Part shown: piece after piece, positions 9,194 to 17,757 of the stretch
How positions within the stretch are numbered: the stretch's first letter is position 1
How the letters are laid out: the number at the start of each line of letters is the position of its first letter
Source: JAMIFV01 sp035906055
Lineage (GTDB): Bacteria > Pseudomonadota > Alphaproteobacteria > Rickettsiales > JABCZZ01
Assembly: GCA_035906055.1 (NCBI GenBank)
Contig: JAMIFV010000057.1
Location: 1 to 56,670 of the forward strand
Direction: 5' to 3'
Length of the DNA: 56,670 nt
The notes under the pieces: generated by a model
Databases searched by the model: none
Told to the model about the DNA's origin: nothing
Seen by the model: only the letters and a program-made list of their open reading frames with translations
Translations under genes and position numbers: made by a program

Positions 9194-10204
9194 TTACGCC
9201 CTGCCCAAAGCTGGATGCAAGGGATCTCTGCGCTCATTGGCGGCGGGTTTAATGCCGTTCCTGAGGCCATGCTCCCAGCTGGTTAGCAGCAGTTTACGCG
9301 TGAGCGGGTTGAAGGTTTCGGCCTGCTGTCTGAATTCTCTGTCGGTTGCTTCCAGACCCCTTACAAGCGAATCGGGAAGTTCGCTGACAGATATACGGGA
9401 GGCGCCGCCGTTATAGGTGTGATGCATCCGTACGGCGATGGCAGGTGTCAGCCTTCCCGATTCATGGGTCAGGCCACCCAGCTCATGTGCTTTGGCAACG
9501 ATGTAATTCGTTGAGGGACGTCCTGTACGAATTTCTTCAAGTAAATCCAAAGCGATATCACCCTGATCATCAATCTTCTGGATCATGGGGAAAGCCCTGC
9601 ACAGATTCGGATAATGCCTTCTCAGGCTGTCCATGTCCATACAGCCCTGCACAGCATCTTTGCGCAGGCCGGGCTTTCTGGCAAGAGCATGCACCAGCAT
9701 GACGGCAGGCACAGTGCCCGTTTCCGCATTGAGGCGTGCAGCGCGCATGCGGTTGACTGCAGTGGGAGATGAACGGTAGTCCATGGCGATTTCCGCCTGT
9801 TTATGGTGTAAAAGGCCCAGCAGATTATAAAAGGAATTCAGTTCGTCTTTCGTAAGCAACCCTGTGTCGACCATGCTCTGGCCATGTCGCCAGTCTGCTG
9901 GCGTAATGATGCCTGGGTTAGCAATGAAAGACGATGGGGTGTTGCCTATGTGGGGTTTTCCTGCTGCCAGGATATGTTCCGGGTGCATTTCTTCAAAACG
10001 AGGGTCTATGGATTGTGCACATGTCTTTGCAAAATCTTTAACGGCTTTCAACCCTCTTGCCCCTGTGCCCATGGCCTTAACGGCGTTGGCAGCGCAATCA
10101 AGGTCGCTGGTATCGCCAGCGGTGATGCCGATTGCGGCCATTGCCCCATACCGTGCTGGACGACTGTCGCGAAGACGGTTAAGAACGGTGTCGAGAGAAC
10201 TCAC
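9194..10204 (-). CDS. Uncharacterised protein, 336 aa
   Basis: I recognise no family. The protein is soluble, without signal peptide or membrane helix, and rich in Arg, Ala and Leu. It has an Ala/Gly-rich N-terminal third (MAAIGITAGD, KAMGTGARGLKA) and a predicted helical middle (LLTKDELNSFYNLLGLLHH, RMRAARLNAETG). It ends with a basic tail (NERRDPLHPALGRA). It converges on the SPFH gene with adjoining stops and diverges from yejA with about 25 bp between starts, so the two may share a compact bidirectional promoter. In style (about 300 aa, no domain, single copy) it resembles other orphans in this window and could be a lineage-specific or effector-like protein. Confidence 0.7.
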   Translation of the reverse strand: MSSLDTVLNRLRDSRPARYGAMAAIGITAGDTSDLDCAANAVKAMGTGARGLKAVKDFAKTCAQSIDPRFEEMHPEHILAAGKPHIGNTPSSFIANPGIITPADWRHGQSMVDTGLLTKDELNSFYNLLGLLHHKQAEIAMDYRSSPTAVNRMRAARLNAETGTVPAVMLVHALARKPGLRKDAVQGCMDMDSLRRHYPNLCRAFPMIQKIDDQGDIALDLLEEIRTGRPSTNYIVAKAHELGGLTHESGRLTPAIAVRMHHTYNGGASRISVSELPDSLVRGLEATDREFRQQAETFNPLTRKLLLTSWEHGLRNGIKPAANERRDPLHPALGRA

Positions 10205-10229
10205 GGAACACTCAATTGGAGTTGGCTGT

Positions 10230-12074
10230 ATGCAGGTTAAAAAACTCAGTAAATATAGCTTCTATACGGCGGTTTTCCTAGCTGTTTGTGCCCTCGGCCC
10301 CCTGCCAGTTGCCGCTGAAGAGGCGCAGGCCAAGCCCAGTCACGGGCTAACCCTCTGGGGTAAATTGAAATATCCCGAAAATTTCACGCATTTCGACTAT
10401 GTGAACCCCGATGCTCCCAAGGGGGGGGAGGTTAAGCTGGGCGCGCAGGGGTCGTTTGATAGCCTTAACCCATTTATTGTTAAGGGAAACAAAGCGCCTG
10501 ATACTACGGTTTGGGTGTTTGAGAGCCTGCTGGCGGGGGCTCAGGACGAGCCGCAATCCTATTACGGCCTTATCGCTAAAAGCGCGCTGGTAGCGCCCGA
10601 CCGTTCCTGGGTGGAATTCGAGATGCGCCCCGAAGCGCGTTTCCATGACGGTTCCCCCATCACCGCCGATGACGTGGTATTCTCTTTTGAGATGCTCACC
10701 ACCAAAGCCGACCCCAGCTACCGCATCACCTACGACCAGATCGAAAAAGTGGAAAAGCTGGATGCGCACAGGGTACGCTTTACCTTCAAGGACAAGACCA
10801 AGCGCGAACTGCCGATCATTGCGGGCACGATGCCTGTCGTGTCCAAGGCGTATTACACGTCGCATGATTTCGCCGTGACCACGCTGGAGCCGCCGCTGGG
10901 AAGCGGGCCCTACAAGATCACCAAAGTGGATCAGGGGCGCAGCCTTACCTATGAACGCGTGAAGGATTACTGGGGCGCAAAGCTGCCGGTGAATGTGGGG
11001 CAATATAATTTCGATACCATGCGCTATGACATGTACCGCGACGAGATCGTGGCGCTCGAAGCGCTAAAGGCGGGCGCCTATGATTTCCGTCAGGAAAACG
11101 TGGCGCGCCTGTGGGCCACCGGCTATGAAGGCGCCGCGCTGCGCGACGGGCGCATGAAGAAACAGCTCATTGACAACGACGTGCCACAGGGCATGCAGGG
11201 CTGGGTGTTCAATGTGCGGCGCGCCAAGTTTGCCGACCGCCGCGTGCGCGAAGCCATCGGCCTTACCATGGATTTCGAGTGGATGAACAAAACGCTGTTT
11301 TACAGTGCCTATACGCGCAACCAGAGCTATTTCCAACATACGGATTTTGAGGCTAAGGGCTTGCCCGATGACAAGGAAAAAGCGCTGCTGGAGCCGTTCA
11401 GGGACGAGCTGCCGCCCGGCATACTGACGCAGGAGTTCATGCTGCCGGTGACCGATGGCAACGGCAACAGCCGCGAGCAGCTCAAAAAGGCCGATGCCCT
11501 GCTCAAGGAGGCGGGCTGGGTCGTGAAGAACGGTGTGCGCGTAAACGCCAAGACGGGTGAAGCGTTCACGTTCGAGTTCCTGCTGCGCAGCCCGGTATTT
11601 GAGAAAGTATGCGCCCCGATGCGCAAACAGCTCAAGCTGCTGGGCATCGAGTCCACCATCCGCCAGGTGGACGAAGCGCAGTATATCAAACGCCTTGATA
11701 TGCATGATTTTGACGTGGTCACTTACTGGATCAACCGCTCCGTGTTCTATCCGGGCAATGAGCAGTCGATCATCTGGCACTCCTCACAGGCGGATCCCGA
11801 AGGCAGCAACAATTATGCGGGCGTGAAAAGCAAGGTGGTGGATGCGCTGCTGGCAAGAATCCTCAGCGCCGACTCGCTGGAGGAGCTTCTGCCCGCCGGT
11901 CGCGCGCTGGACAGGGTGCTATTATGGGAACATTACATGATTCCGCATTGGAGCCTTGCGGCTTTCCGTGTGGCGTATTATGACAAATTCGGCCGCCCGG
12001 GAACCACCCCCAGATATTCTTTGGGCTTCCAGAGCTGGTGGATTAAAGATCAAAGTGCTAAAAAATCTAAATAA
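10230..12074 (+). CDS. yejA: YejA-like ABC transporter substrate-binding protein (family 5)
   Basis: A 614-aa periplasmic binding protein. The start at 10230 gives a standard signal peptide (MQVKKLSKYSFYTAVFLAVCAL, likely cleaved after VAA near residue 29). The mature part begins GLTLWGKLKYPENFTHFDYVNPDAPKGGEV, which is characteristic of YejA. The family-5 signatures follow (SYYGLIAKSALVAPDRSWVEFEMRPEARFHDGSPITADDVVFS-type region; RVREAIGLTMDFEWMN). YejABEF of enterobacteria imports peptides, including microcin C. Here the permease yejB lies 2 kb downstream, after three inserted genes, and yejE and yejF are not in the window. Confidence 0.88.
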   Translation: MQVKKLSKYSFYTAVFLAVCALGPLPVAAEEAQAKPSHGLTLWGKLKYPENFTHFDYVNPDAPKGGEVKLGAQGSFDSLNPFIVKGNKAPDTTVWVFESLLAGAQDEPQSYYGLIAKSALVAPDRSWVEFEMRPEARFHDGSPITADDVVFSFEMLTTKADPSYRITYDQIEKVEKLDAHRVRFTFKDKTKRELPIIAGTMPVVSKAYYTSHDFAVTTLEPPLGSGPYKITKVDQGRSLTYERVKDYWGAKLPVNVGQYNFDTMRYDMYRDEIVALEALKAGAYDFRQENVARLWATGYEGAALRDGRMKKQLIDNDVPQGMQGWVFNVRRAKFADRRVREAIGLTMDFEWMNKTLFYSAYTRNQSYFQHTDFEAKGLPDDKEKALLEPFRDELPPGILTQEFMLPVTDGNGNSREQLKKADALLKEAGWVVKNGVRVNAKTGEAFTFEFLLRSPVFEKVCAPMRKQLKLLGIESTIRQVDEAQYIKRLDMHDFDVVTYWINRSVFYPGNEQSIIWHSSQADPEGSNNYAGVKSKVVDALLARILSADSLEELLPAGRALDRVLLWEHYMIPHWSLAAFRVAYYDKFGRPGTTPRYSLGFQSWWIKDQSAKKSK

Positions 12075-12113
12075 TTCCGATAGGCTGTTAATCAATAAAT
12101 TTACCTGTTGTTA

Positions 12114-12341
12114 ATGAATATTTTTGATAATACTTGCATGCCAACCGCTTCGGATATTCCTGTGAACTTCGCCCCTTCAGATGCCCAGCTTATCGGCCGC
12201 ATCGTCGCCATGCGTGAGTCCGTGCGCAAGCACAGGCAGAAGGCCATTGAGATATGGAATTCCTATTCCCCGATGGTGCAGCCCCAGCAGGAGCGCGCCA
12301 GCGTTGGCAGATTTACGAAACAACTGGTGCAGTCCGAATAA
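12114..12341 (+). CDS. Small orphan protein, 75 aa
   Basis: A short, partly basic protein (RIVAMRESVRKHRQKAIEIW helix in the middle) with no recognised domain. The frame extends to a TTG at 12108; ATG 12114 or ATG 12138 are the more likely starts. Its TAA shares one base with the ATG of the next gene (TAATG at 12339-12343), so the two are almost certainly translationally coupled. That coupling is the main support for its being real. Confidence 0.5.
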   Translation: MNIFDNTCMPTASDIPVNFAPSDAQLIGRIVAMRESVRKHRQKAIEIWNSYSPMVQPQQERASVGRFTKQLVQSE

Positions 12342-13150
12342 TGCAAGCCGTCGCTCACACATTCCCCGAAAGCTTTACGCCTGAGAAACAACGCGAGTTG
12401 CACCATGAGATTGTGCGGCTGTACGACCTGACGGATGATGCGTTGGCGGTAGTCGAGCGCGAAAATGCCATTGACCGCAACGCGCAGATGAAACTGCTTA
12501 CGCCAGTAGTAACGCAGGTCATCAATTCAACCAATATACTTTCCGCATTTTATACTCAGGCTGTAAACAAAAGAGTGCCGGTTACGCCTGAACTGCAAGA
12601 TACGATGGAAAGCGCATTGAGAAACGTTTTTATGACGATAAAACTGTTTATAGACGCAGCGGAAAAGGATCTTCAACAACAGCCTCATGCTGAAAAGTCC
12701 GAAAGTGCCGCAGGGGTAAGCGCAGCGGAGGCCTTGGCTGCAGCTACAATAGCTAAAGCAAAAGGGGGCGGCAGCCAAGACAGGGTAAGAGAGATGACGG
12801 ATGCAGCCATAGCGAGGGCCAGGGAAAGCTCTGATCTGCAGACAGAAAATTCGCCTTTGTACCTGAAATTCCAAAAGAGTGTGAGGCCGGGAGCGACACA
12901 GAATCGCGCCGCAGAATTGCAGGAACGCCTGCCTGCAAATGGCGGTGCGGACTTAATTGCAGTGCTGGTGAAGATCGGCAACCAGTCGGCCCAGCTTGCG
13001 AGGGAACTGAAAGAAATTGGCATTATCAGCTCTTTTGACAAAGCAGTTCCTGCCTTCTCAATGGTTTCCCGCCGCGCCCGTCAGCTAAGCGGGATTGAGG
13101 ATACTCAGATTCAGCCGGGCATGCTCACGAACGTTCAGAGACTGACCTAA
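12341..13150 (+). CDS. Orphan helical protein coupled to the upstream small ORF
   Basis: A 269-aa protein without recognised domain, predicted largely alpha-helical. It has an N-terminal helical half (EKQRELHHEIVRLYDLTDDA), a central Ala/Ser/Lys-rich stretch at about 115-165 (SAAGVSAAEALAAATIAKAK) and a C-terminal helical part. No signal peptide or membrane segment is seen. The start at 12341 is set by overlap with the upstream stop; an earlier in-frame ATG at 12254 lies inside the upstream gene and is unlikely. The pair sits between yejA and yejB, interrupting what is normally a contiguous transporter operon. Confidence 0.65.
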   Translation: MQAVAHTFPESFTPEKQRELHHEIVRLYDLTDDALAVVERENAIDRNAQMKLLTPVVTQVINSTNILSAFYTQAVNKRVPVTPELQDTMESALRNVFMTIKLFIDAAEKDLQQQPHAEKSESAAGVSAAEALAAATIAKAKGGGSQDRVREMTDAAIARARESSDLQTENSPLYLKFQKSVRPGATQNRAAELQERLPANGGADLIAVLVKIGNQSAQLARELKEIGIISSFDKAVPAFSMVSRRARQLSGIEDTQIQPGMLTNVQRLT

Positions 13151-13159
13151 AAGAATCCG

Positions 13160-13930
13160 TTAGCCACGGCCCCGCGCGGCATGAGCCTCATCCTGATTAT
13201 ACCGTAAAATGCCTCCGGCGCCTTTAAACGAATAACGGTTACTCAGATTGATAAGCAGAATCTCTGTTTCTTCGCCTTCCGGGGCGGGATTTGAAAACAG
13301 TTCTCGCGTGCGACCTAAACTAACAAAAGGATAATTCTTTTCGCGACACAGCCAATCTATATGGTTTTTGCGGTTAGTGCGATTGGCAGCCATTAAGGAA
13401 ATATCCGCTCCCGCTGCCTTTGCCGCTTCAAGGCAGGCTGCATACATTGCTTCACGCATTTTAGTATATTCGTCTTTTTGCATATGTGCCGTAAAATCCT
13501 GATCTATTGCGAATGCCCCGAGTTCCGCAACAGTCGGTTTCGGATCTTTCTGGACGGCGGGAACAATATGATCCAGAGCAAGGTGTTCTTTTCCCCTCAG
13601 GGGAACAAACTTATCTGCGCTAGTCCTTTTTATAATCTTATGAAGACTTTCAACGGGCAGCATGCCGGGGTGATTGGGATCGGGAAATACGATTCGCTGT
13701 CCTCCGATGACGCGCTCTTCTCCTGAATCGGCATCGTGCGACTTCAGAATAACAAAGAGTGTGTCTTTCTGGGCGTCGTGAGAGGTAGGGTAATGATCGT
13801 AATGGGGGGAGCCCCATTTCCTGTTGTAAGCTTTCTTGCGGATTTCATAATACGCTTCGATATCGTCATGATGCGTATCAATTTCCGTGTTTGTATACAC
13901 ATGCGTGCTGTAATTCATAGATTTTTCCAT
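13160..13930 (-). CDS. LuxI/GNAT-like acyltransferase (autoinducer-synthase fold, tentative)
   Basis: A 256-aa protein whose N-terminal 150 residues resemble the acyl-homoserine-lactone synthase / N-acyl-amino-acid synthase branch of the GNAT fold. It has YEIRKKAYNRKWG with R31, Y35 and W39 placed like the Arg-Phe-Trp set of LuxI. A substrate strand ERVIGGQRIVFPD (about 72-84) follows, then AELGAFAI with E136 at the place of the LuxI Glu-x-x-Arg-Phe motif. The C-terminal part (EAAKAAGADISLMAANRTNRK) matches the usual strand and helix after it. The product could be an acyl signal, an acylated amino acid or simply an acetylated substrate; no LuxR regulator is nearby. It is transcribed against the surrounding yej genes. 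I hold the fold as likely and the signalling role as unproven. Confidence 0.5.
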   Translation of the reverse strand: MEKSMNYSTHVYTNTEIDTHHDDIEAYYEIRKKAYNRKWGSPHYDHYPTSHDAQKDTLFVILKSHDADSGEERVIGGQRIVFPDPNHPGMLPVESLHKIIKRTSADKFVPLRGKEHLALDHIVPAVQKDPKPTVAELGAFAIDQDFTAHMQKDEYTKMREAMYAACLEAAKAAGADISLMAANRTNRKNHIDWLCREKNYPFVSLGRTRELFSNPAPEGEETEILLINLSNRYSFKGAGGILRYNQDEAHAARGRG

Positions 13931-14048
13931 TCTCGTGGGAGCTTAATAATCGTATACAAAGGTAAACTCAATGTTAAATTTGATTAAGTTTGTGCGGGCG
14001 CTGGAAAATTAAGAGGAATGTTGGTGAAAAAGCCTGTATACGGGATAT

Positions 14049-15152
14049 ATGCTTACCTACATTACTCATCGGGTATTTCTTATTATACCGACGCTTATCG
14101 GGATATTGACCCTTAATTTCTTCATCACGCAGGCCGCTCCCGGCGGCCCGGTGGAGCAGGCGATGGCCAAGATCCGCCATAGCGGCATGGACGCCACCTC
14201 ACGCGTGAGCGGGGCGGGTATGTCCGATTTTTCGGCCCAGGTCAGCGCCACCGCGAGCGACCCCACGGCGGCCTATCGCGGCGCGCAGGGCATCGACCCC
14301 AAATACCTCGAAGACCTCAAGAAGATGTATGGCTTCGACAAGCCGCTGCATGAACGCTATTTCAATATGTTATGGCAGTATACGCATTTTGACCTCGGCA
14401 CCAGCTTCTTCCGCGATAAGCCGGTGATAGACCTCATCATGGAAAAGCTGCCCGTGTCCATATCGCTGGGGCTATGGACCACGCTCATTATTTACCTCAT
14501 CTCCATTCCGCTGGGCATACGCAAGGCCGTGCGCGACGGCTCGTGGTTCGACATCTGGACGAGCGCCGTCATCATCGTGGGCTATGCCATACCCAGCTTC
14601 CTGTTCGCGCTGCTGCTGATATTGCTGTTCGGCGGCGGCAGCTACTGGCAATTCTTCCCGCTGCGCGGCCTTGTTTCGGACAACTGGGAGGATCTGGGCA
14701 CGCTGGGCAAGATCGCCGATTATTTCTGGCATATGACCCTGCCGCTTGCCGCCATGGTCATCAGCGGGTTTGCCAGCCTCACCATGCTGACCAAGAATTC
14801 CTTCCTCGACGAGATCGGCAAGCAGTACGTGATGACCGCCTATGCCAAAGGTCTGACCCAGAAAGCCGTGCTGATGAAACACGTGTTCCGCAATGCCATG
14901 CTCATCGTGATCGCGGGCTTTCCGGTGGCGCTTATCCGCATATTGTTCACCAGTTCGCTGCTGATCGAGATCATCTTCTCGCTCGACGGGCTGGGGCTGC
15001 TCAGCTACGAGGCGATACTGGGGCGCGATTACCCCATCGTGTTCGGATCGCTTTATCTGTTTACGCTCATAGGGCTGCTGCTGAACCTTGTCGGCGACCT
15101 TACCTATGTGCTGGTGGACCCGCGAATCGATTTCAACAAACGAGCCGTATAA
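14049..15152 (+). CDS. yejB: YejB-like ABC transporter permease
   Basis: A 367-aa inner-membrane permease with the N-terminal helix YITHRVFLIIPTLIGILTLNFF typical of DppB/YejB proteins. It has the long periplasmic insert at about 45-110 that marks YejB, further helices, and the permease-ATPase contact loop around 265-290 (YAKGLTQKAVLMKHVFRNAML; the EAA-like motif). It should pair with YejE, YejF and the YejA binding protein for peptide import. Only YejA is present in the window, 2 kb upstream. The next gene starts 2 bp after its stop, where yejE would be expected. Confidence 0.88.
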   Translation: MLTYITHRVFLIIPTLIGILTLNFFITQAAPGGPVEQAMAKIRHSGMDATSRVSGAGMSDFSAQVSATASDPTAAYRGAQGIDPKYLEDLKKMYGFDKPLHERYFNMLWQYTHFDLGTSFFRDKPVIDLIMEKLPVSISLGLWTTLIIYLISIPLGIRKAVRDGSWFDIWTSAVIIVGYAIPSFLFALLLILLFGGGSYWQFFPLRGLVSDNWEDLGTLGKIADYFWHMTLPLAAMVISGFASLTMLTKNSFLDEIGKQYVMTAYAKGLTQKAVLMKHVFRNAMLIVIAGFPVALIRILFTSSLLIEIIFSLDGLGLLSYEAILGRDYPIVFGSLYLFTLIGLLLNLVGDLTYVLVDPRIDFNKRAV

Positions 15153-15154
15153 AT

Positions 15155-16312
15155 ATGATGTTACGTAAACTGCTGTTTGCTTTTGTGCTTATCTTCTCCC
15201 TGACGCCCGCCGCCTATGCCGAAGAAGAAGGGCATGATCCCGCTGCCCATGCCGCGCAGGATGCGCAATATGCCAACTGGATGACGTTCTACTACCTGAA
15301 GAAAGACCCTTCAGGCGTGGTGGACTATCTCGCGTGGCTGCAATATTCCGGCCTGCTGGAACAGTATGAAACACTCTCTCCTTCCGTCTCGGGGTTCCTG
15401 TCGGTGGTGTTTGCCGATAATCCGGCGCAAGTGAAGGATTGGGTGGCATCGGTGAGCTTCACCGGCAAGGCCCGCAAGATCGTGCAGCATGCGCTCTGGC
15501 TCTCGGGCAATACGAAGCTCATCAAAACCGTGTTCAAGGAAGAGCCGGAATACACCAAGACCCCGGCCAGGGGATTGCTGCTCTCCGAGCCGAAGACCCC
15601 GACCGACCTCGACATGTACTGGGCGGCATTTTCGGCATCAGGCGATGTGGCCTATATCCGCAAGGTGATCGACACGCTCAAGGAGCTTGAGAGCCCCGCG
15701 CTTGACCGCAAGGAGGGATTGAACATGCGCGCCGCTGCGGCGTGGTCGCTGGGCGCCAATATGGCGCAGCACGAGCTTGCCGTGCGTGAGGTGACAGATG
15801 AAATAAAGACGCGGCCCGAGTCCATCAAGATCGTGTTGAACGACGTGATGGAAAAATTCCGCCGCACGGTCACGCCGTTCGCCAGGCAGGACGGAGGGTT
15901 CTCCGCGGCGCTGCTGGTGACCGACCCGAACGGGCTGGAGCAGTACAGAAAACAGCAGAGCAAGGCGGGATATGTTCCGACCCTTTCCAGCGTGCAACGC
16001 GGCAAGACGGTGGTGGTCAAGATCATTTTTACCGGCATGACGCTGACCGACGGCCTGCTGGCGGATGTGAAATTCGACCTGAAAGTGCTCACGCCCGACG
16101 GCGCGGTCTATGGCGGCGCGCATCAGGAAGGCCTGCCGGCACTGGAAGGCAAGGTGCCTTCACGCTACAGGATCTACACCACCGCTTCGTCGCTGACGCT
16201 GGAGTTTGAACCGCAGGATAAGGCGGGTGTGTATAAAATTCAGGGCGAAATACGCGACAATGTGGGCCAGAAGCGCGTGACACTGGAGAAAGAACTGACG
16301 CTTGCGGAGTGA
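15155..16312 (+). CDS. Exported protein of unknown function, 385 aa
   Basis: The start at 15155 (two adjacent ATGs, 2 bp after yejB) gives a clear Sec signal peptide, MMLRKLLFAFVLIFSLTPAAYA, followed by an acidic mature start EEEGHDPAAHAAQD. The mature protein has a helical region (about 40-240, ending near RRTVTPFARQDGG) and a C-terminal beta-rich domain (FTGMTLTDGLLADVKFDLKVLTPDG ... YKIQGEIRDNVGQKRVTLEKEL) that looks like an immunoglobulin-type fold. I do not recognise the family. Being coupled to yejB it is probably expressed with the transporter and acts in the periplasm. Confidence 0.75.
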   Translation: MMLRKLLFAFVLIFSLTPAAYAEEEGHDPAAHAAQDAQYANWMTFYYLKKDPSGVVDYLAWLQYSGLLEQYETLSPSVSGFLSVVFADNPAQVKDWVASVSFTGKARKIVQHALWLSGNTKLIKTVFKEEPEYTKTPARGLLLSEPKTPTDLDMYWAAFSASGDVAYIRKVIDTLKELESPALDRKEGLNMRAAAAWSLGANMAQHELAVREVTDEIKTRPESIKIVLNDVMEKFRRTVTPFARQDGGFSAALLVTDPNGLEQYRKQQSKAGYVPTLSSVQRGKTVVVKIIFTGMTLTDGLLADVKFDLKVLTPDGAVYGGAHQEGLPALEGKVPSRYRIYTTASSLTLEFEPQDKAGVYKIQGEIRDNVGQKRVTLEKELTLAE

Positions 16313-16313
16313 A

Positions 16314-17756
16314 TCAAGGCAGGATATCTGCCAGCGCTTCCTGTATTGCAGGGTACTTGAAAGAGAACCCGCTTGCCAAGGCTTTCTGCGGTAAGACTTT
16401 CTGCCCGGCGAGTAACAACGTCTTTCCCATATCGCCAAACAGCAGTTTAACCTGAAATGCCGGCAAAGGCAGTAATGCGGGACGCCTCAGCGCTTTTCCA
16501 AGCGCATCGGAGAAGTCTTTGCTGGTTACGGGCAATGGCGCAGTGGCATTGAAGGGACCCTGCAACGAAGGGGTCTGCATTACATGCAGAATCAGGCGGA
16601 TGAGATCCTCCCGGTGAATCCATGAGAACCATTGCCTGCCATTACCAATCGGCCCACCCAGACCAAACTCAAACGGGAAAAGCATTTGCGCAAGCGCGCC
16701 GCCGTCTGACTCCAGAACGACCCCGGTTCTGAGCAGGCAGGTGCGCACGCCCTGAGCCGCGATTTTTGAAGCGGCAGCTTCCCATTGCTGGCAGATGTCT
16801 CGGGGAAATGAGCCTATCGCATCCTGTGCGGGGGGTGTTTCTTCATGGAAGCTGGTATGTTCATGCGTGCCGTAATATCCGATAGCGGAACTGCTGATGA
16901 ACACCGAAGGTTTGTGCTGCGCGTGCTGCACGTAACGCGCAAGGGCATCTGTAGTCTGCAGACGGCTTTGCAGCATGCGTGCTTTTGCTGCGGTCGTCCA
17001 TCGCTGGCTGATAGGCTCGCCCGCGAGGTTGATGATGACATCGAATGCGTCATTGTCCGTCAGGGCGTCAAGCGTTTCGATAAGCGTAATGCGCTCCTTG
17101 AACAAGGACGCTTTTTCCAGATTTCGTGTAAGTACCGTAACGTCGTTACCCTGATCGATAAGCGTCTGGCAGAGCGCCTTGCCGATAAACCCCGTGCCGC
17201 CTGTGACCAGAATGCGCTTGGGTTGCACGAGGGGCGCTGCAGTTGTCTTGAATTTAGTGGGTTGCCTTGACCATTTTCGCCCGCGCAGCCAGTCGCGCCA
17301 CCCCCAGATGAATACGCCAAGAGCATAAAACGTCATGATCCATGAGAGTATTCCCCAGTCCATTTTTGTGAATCCGGTAGGACGATGTGCCCACTGCCAC
17401 AGTTCCGGCGTAAGCAGCGCAAGTATCACACCGTAATTGAGGGCAAGAATAGTATGGGTTACTCGCTCGCTGGCGGGCAATTTGCGTGTATGGTCTTCGA
17501 CCACGAAATCCCATAAGGTGATGATAACTTCTATCACCAGAAGAAACGCGAAACACCAGGCGAACAGTCCATCCCACGCCAGCCAGCCCAGTGAGAGGAA
17601 AAGAATACTGTATATGAAATTACGCGCGCCGTGTAATTTAAGTTCTGTCGCTGCTGTTCGTTTCCACGGCAGGCGCTCTTTCAGTTCGTGGTGATAAAGC
17701 GTATCGAATGCGCCCAGAACGCCCTGGATGGCAAAAAGTATGAGAAGTGCCTGCAT
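16314..17756 (-). CDS. TIGR01777-type SDR epimerase with N-terminal membrane domain
   Basis: A 480-aa fusion. Residues 1-160 form a hydrophobic domain with about four membrane helices (QALLILFAIQGVLGAFDTLYHHE, NFIYSILFLSLGWLAW, FAFLLVIEVIITLWDF). Residues 180-480 are an extended-SDR enzyme of the TIGR01777/SDR39U1 group, with the NAD(P) loop ILVTGGTGFIGKALC (182-196), NLAGEPISQRW and the SSAIGYYG active-site strand with its Tyr. The C-terminal DUF1731-like tail (GKALRRPALLPLPAFQVKLLFGDMG) is complete. The reaction is unknown for the family. It lies 1 bp from the stop side of the DCC-DUF4166 gene start-to-end arrangement, and the two form one operon divergent from arsR. Confidence 0.85.
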   Translation of the reverse strand: MQALLILFAIQGVLGAFDTLYHHELKERLPWKRTAATELKLHGARNFIYSILFLSLGWLAWDGLFAWCFAFLLVIEVIITLWDFVVEDHTRKLPASERVTHTILALNYGVILALLTPELWQWAHRPTGFTKMDWGILSWIMTFYALGVFIWGWRDWLRGRKWSRQPTKFKTTAAPLVQPKRILVTGGTGFIGKALCQTLIDQGNDVTVLTRNLEKASLFKERITLIETLDALTDNDAFDVIINLAGEPISQRWTTAAKARMLQSRLQTTDALARYVQHAQHKPSVFISSSAIGYYGTHEHTSFHEETPPAQDAIGSFPRDICQQWEAAASKIAAQGVRTCLLRTGVVLESDGGALAQMLFPFEFGLGGPIGNGRQWFSWIHREDLIRLILHVMQTPSLQGPFNATAPLPVTSKDFSDALGKALRRPALLPLPAFQVKLLFGDMGKTLLLAGQKVLPQKALASGFSFKYPAIQEALADILP

Positions 17757-17757
17757 G

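Noticed and set aside
9864..10229. Upstream extension of yejA by 122 codons
   Set aside because: It is antisense to the 336-aa orphan and would bury the clear signal peptide that begins at 10230.
12254..12340. Longer start for the 269-aa orphan
   Set aside because: It would lie wholly inside the coupled upstream gene; the TAATG overlap at 12339-12343 gives a better start.
14474..15154. Upstream extension of the exported protein 15155-16312
   Set aside because: It runs inside yejB in another frame, while a signal peptide begins at 15155.
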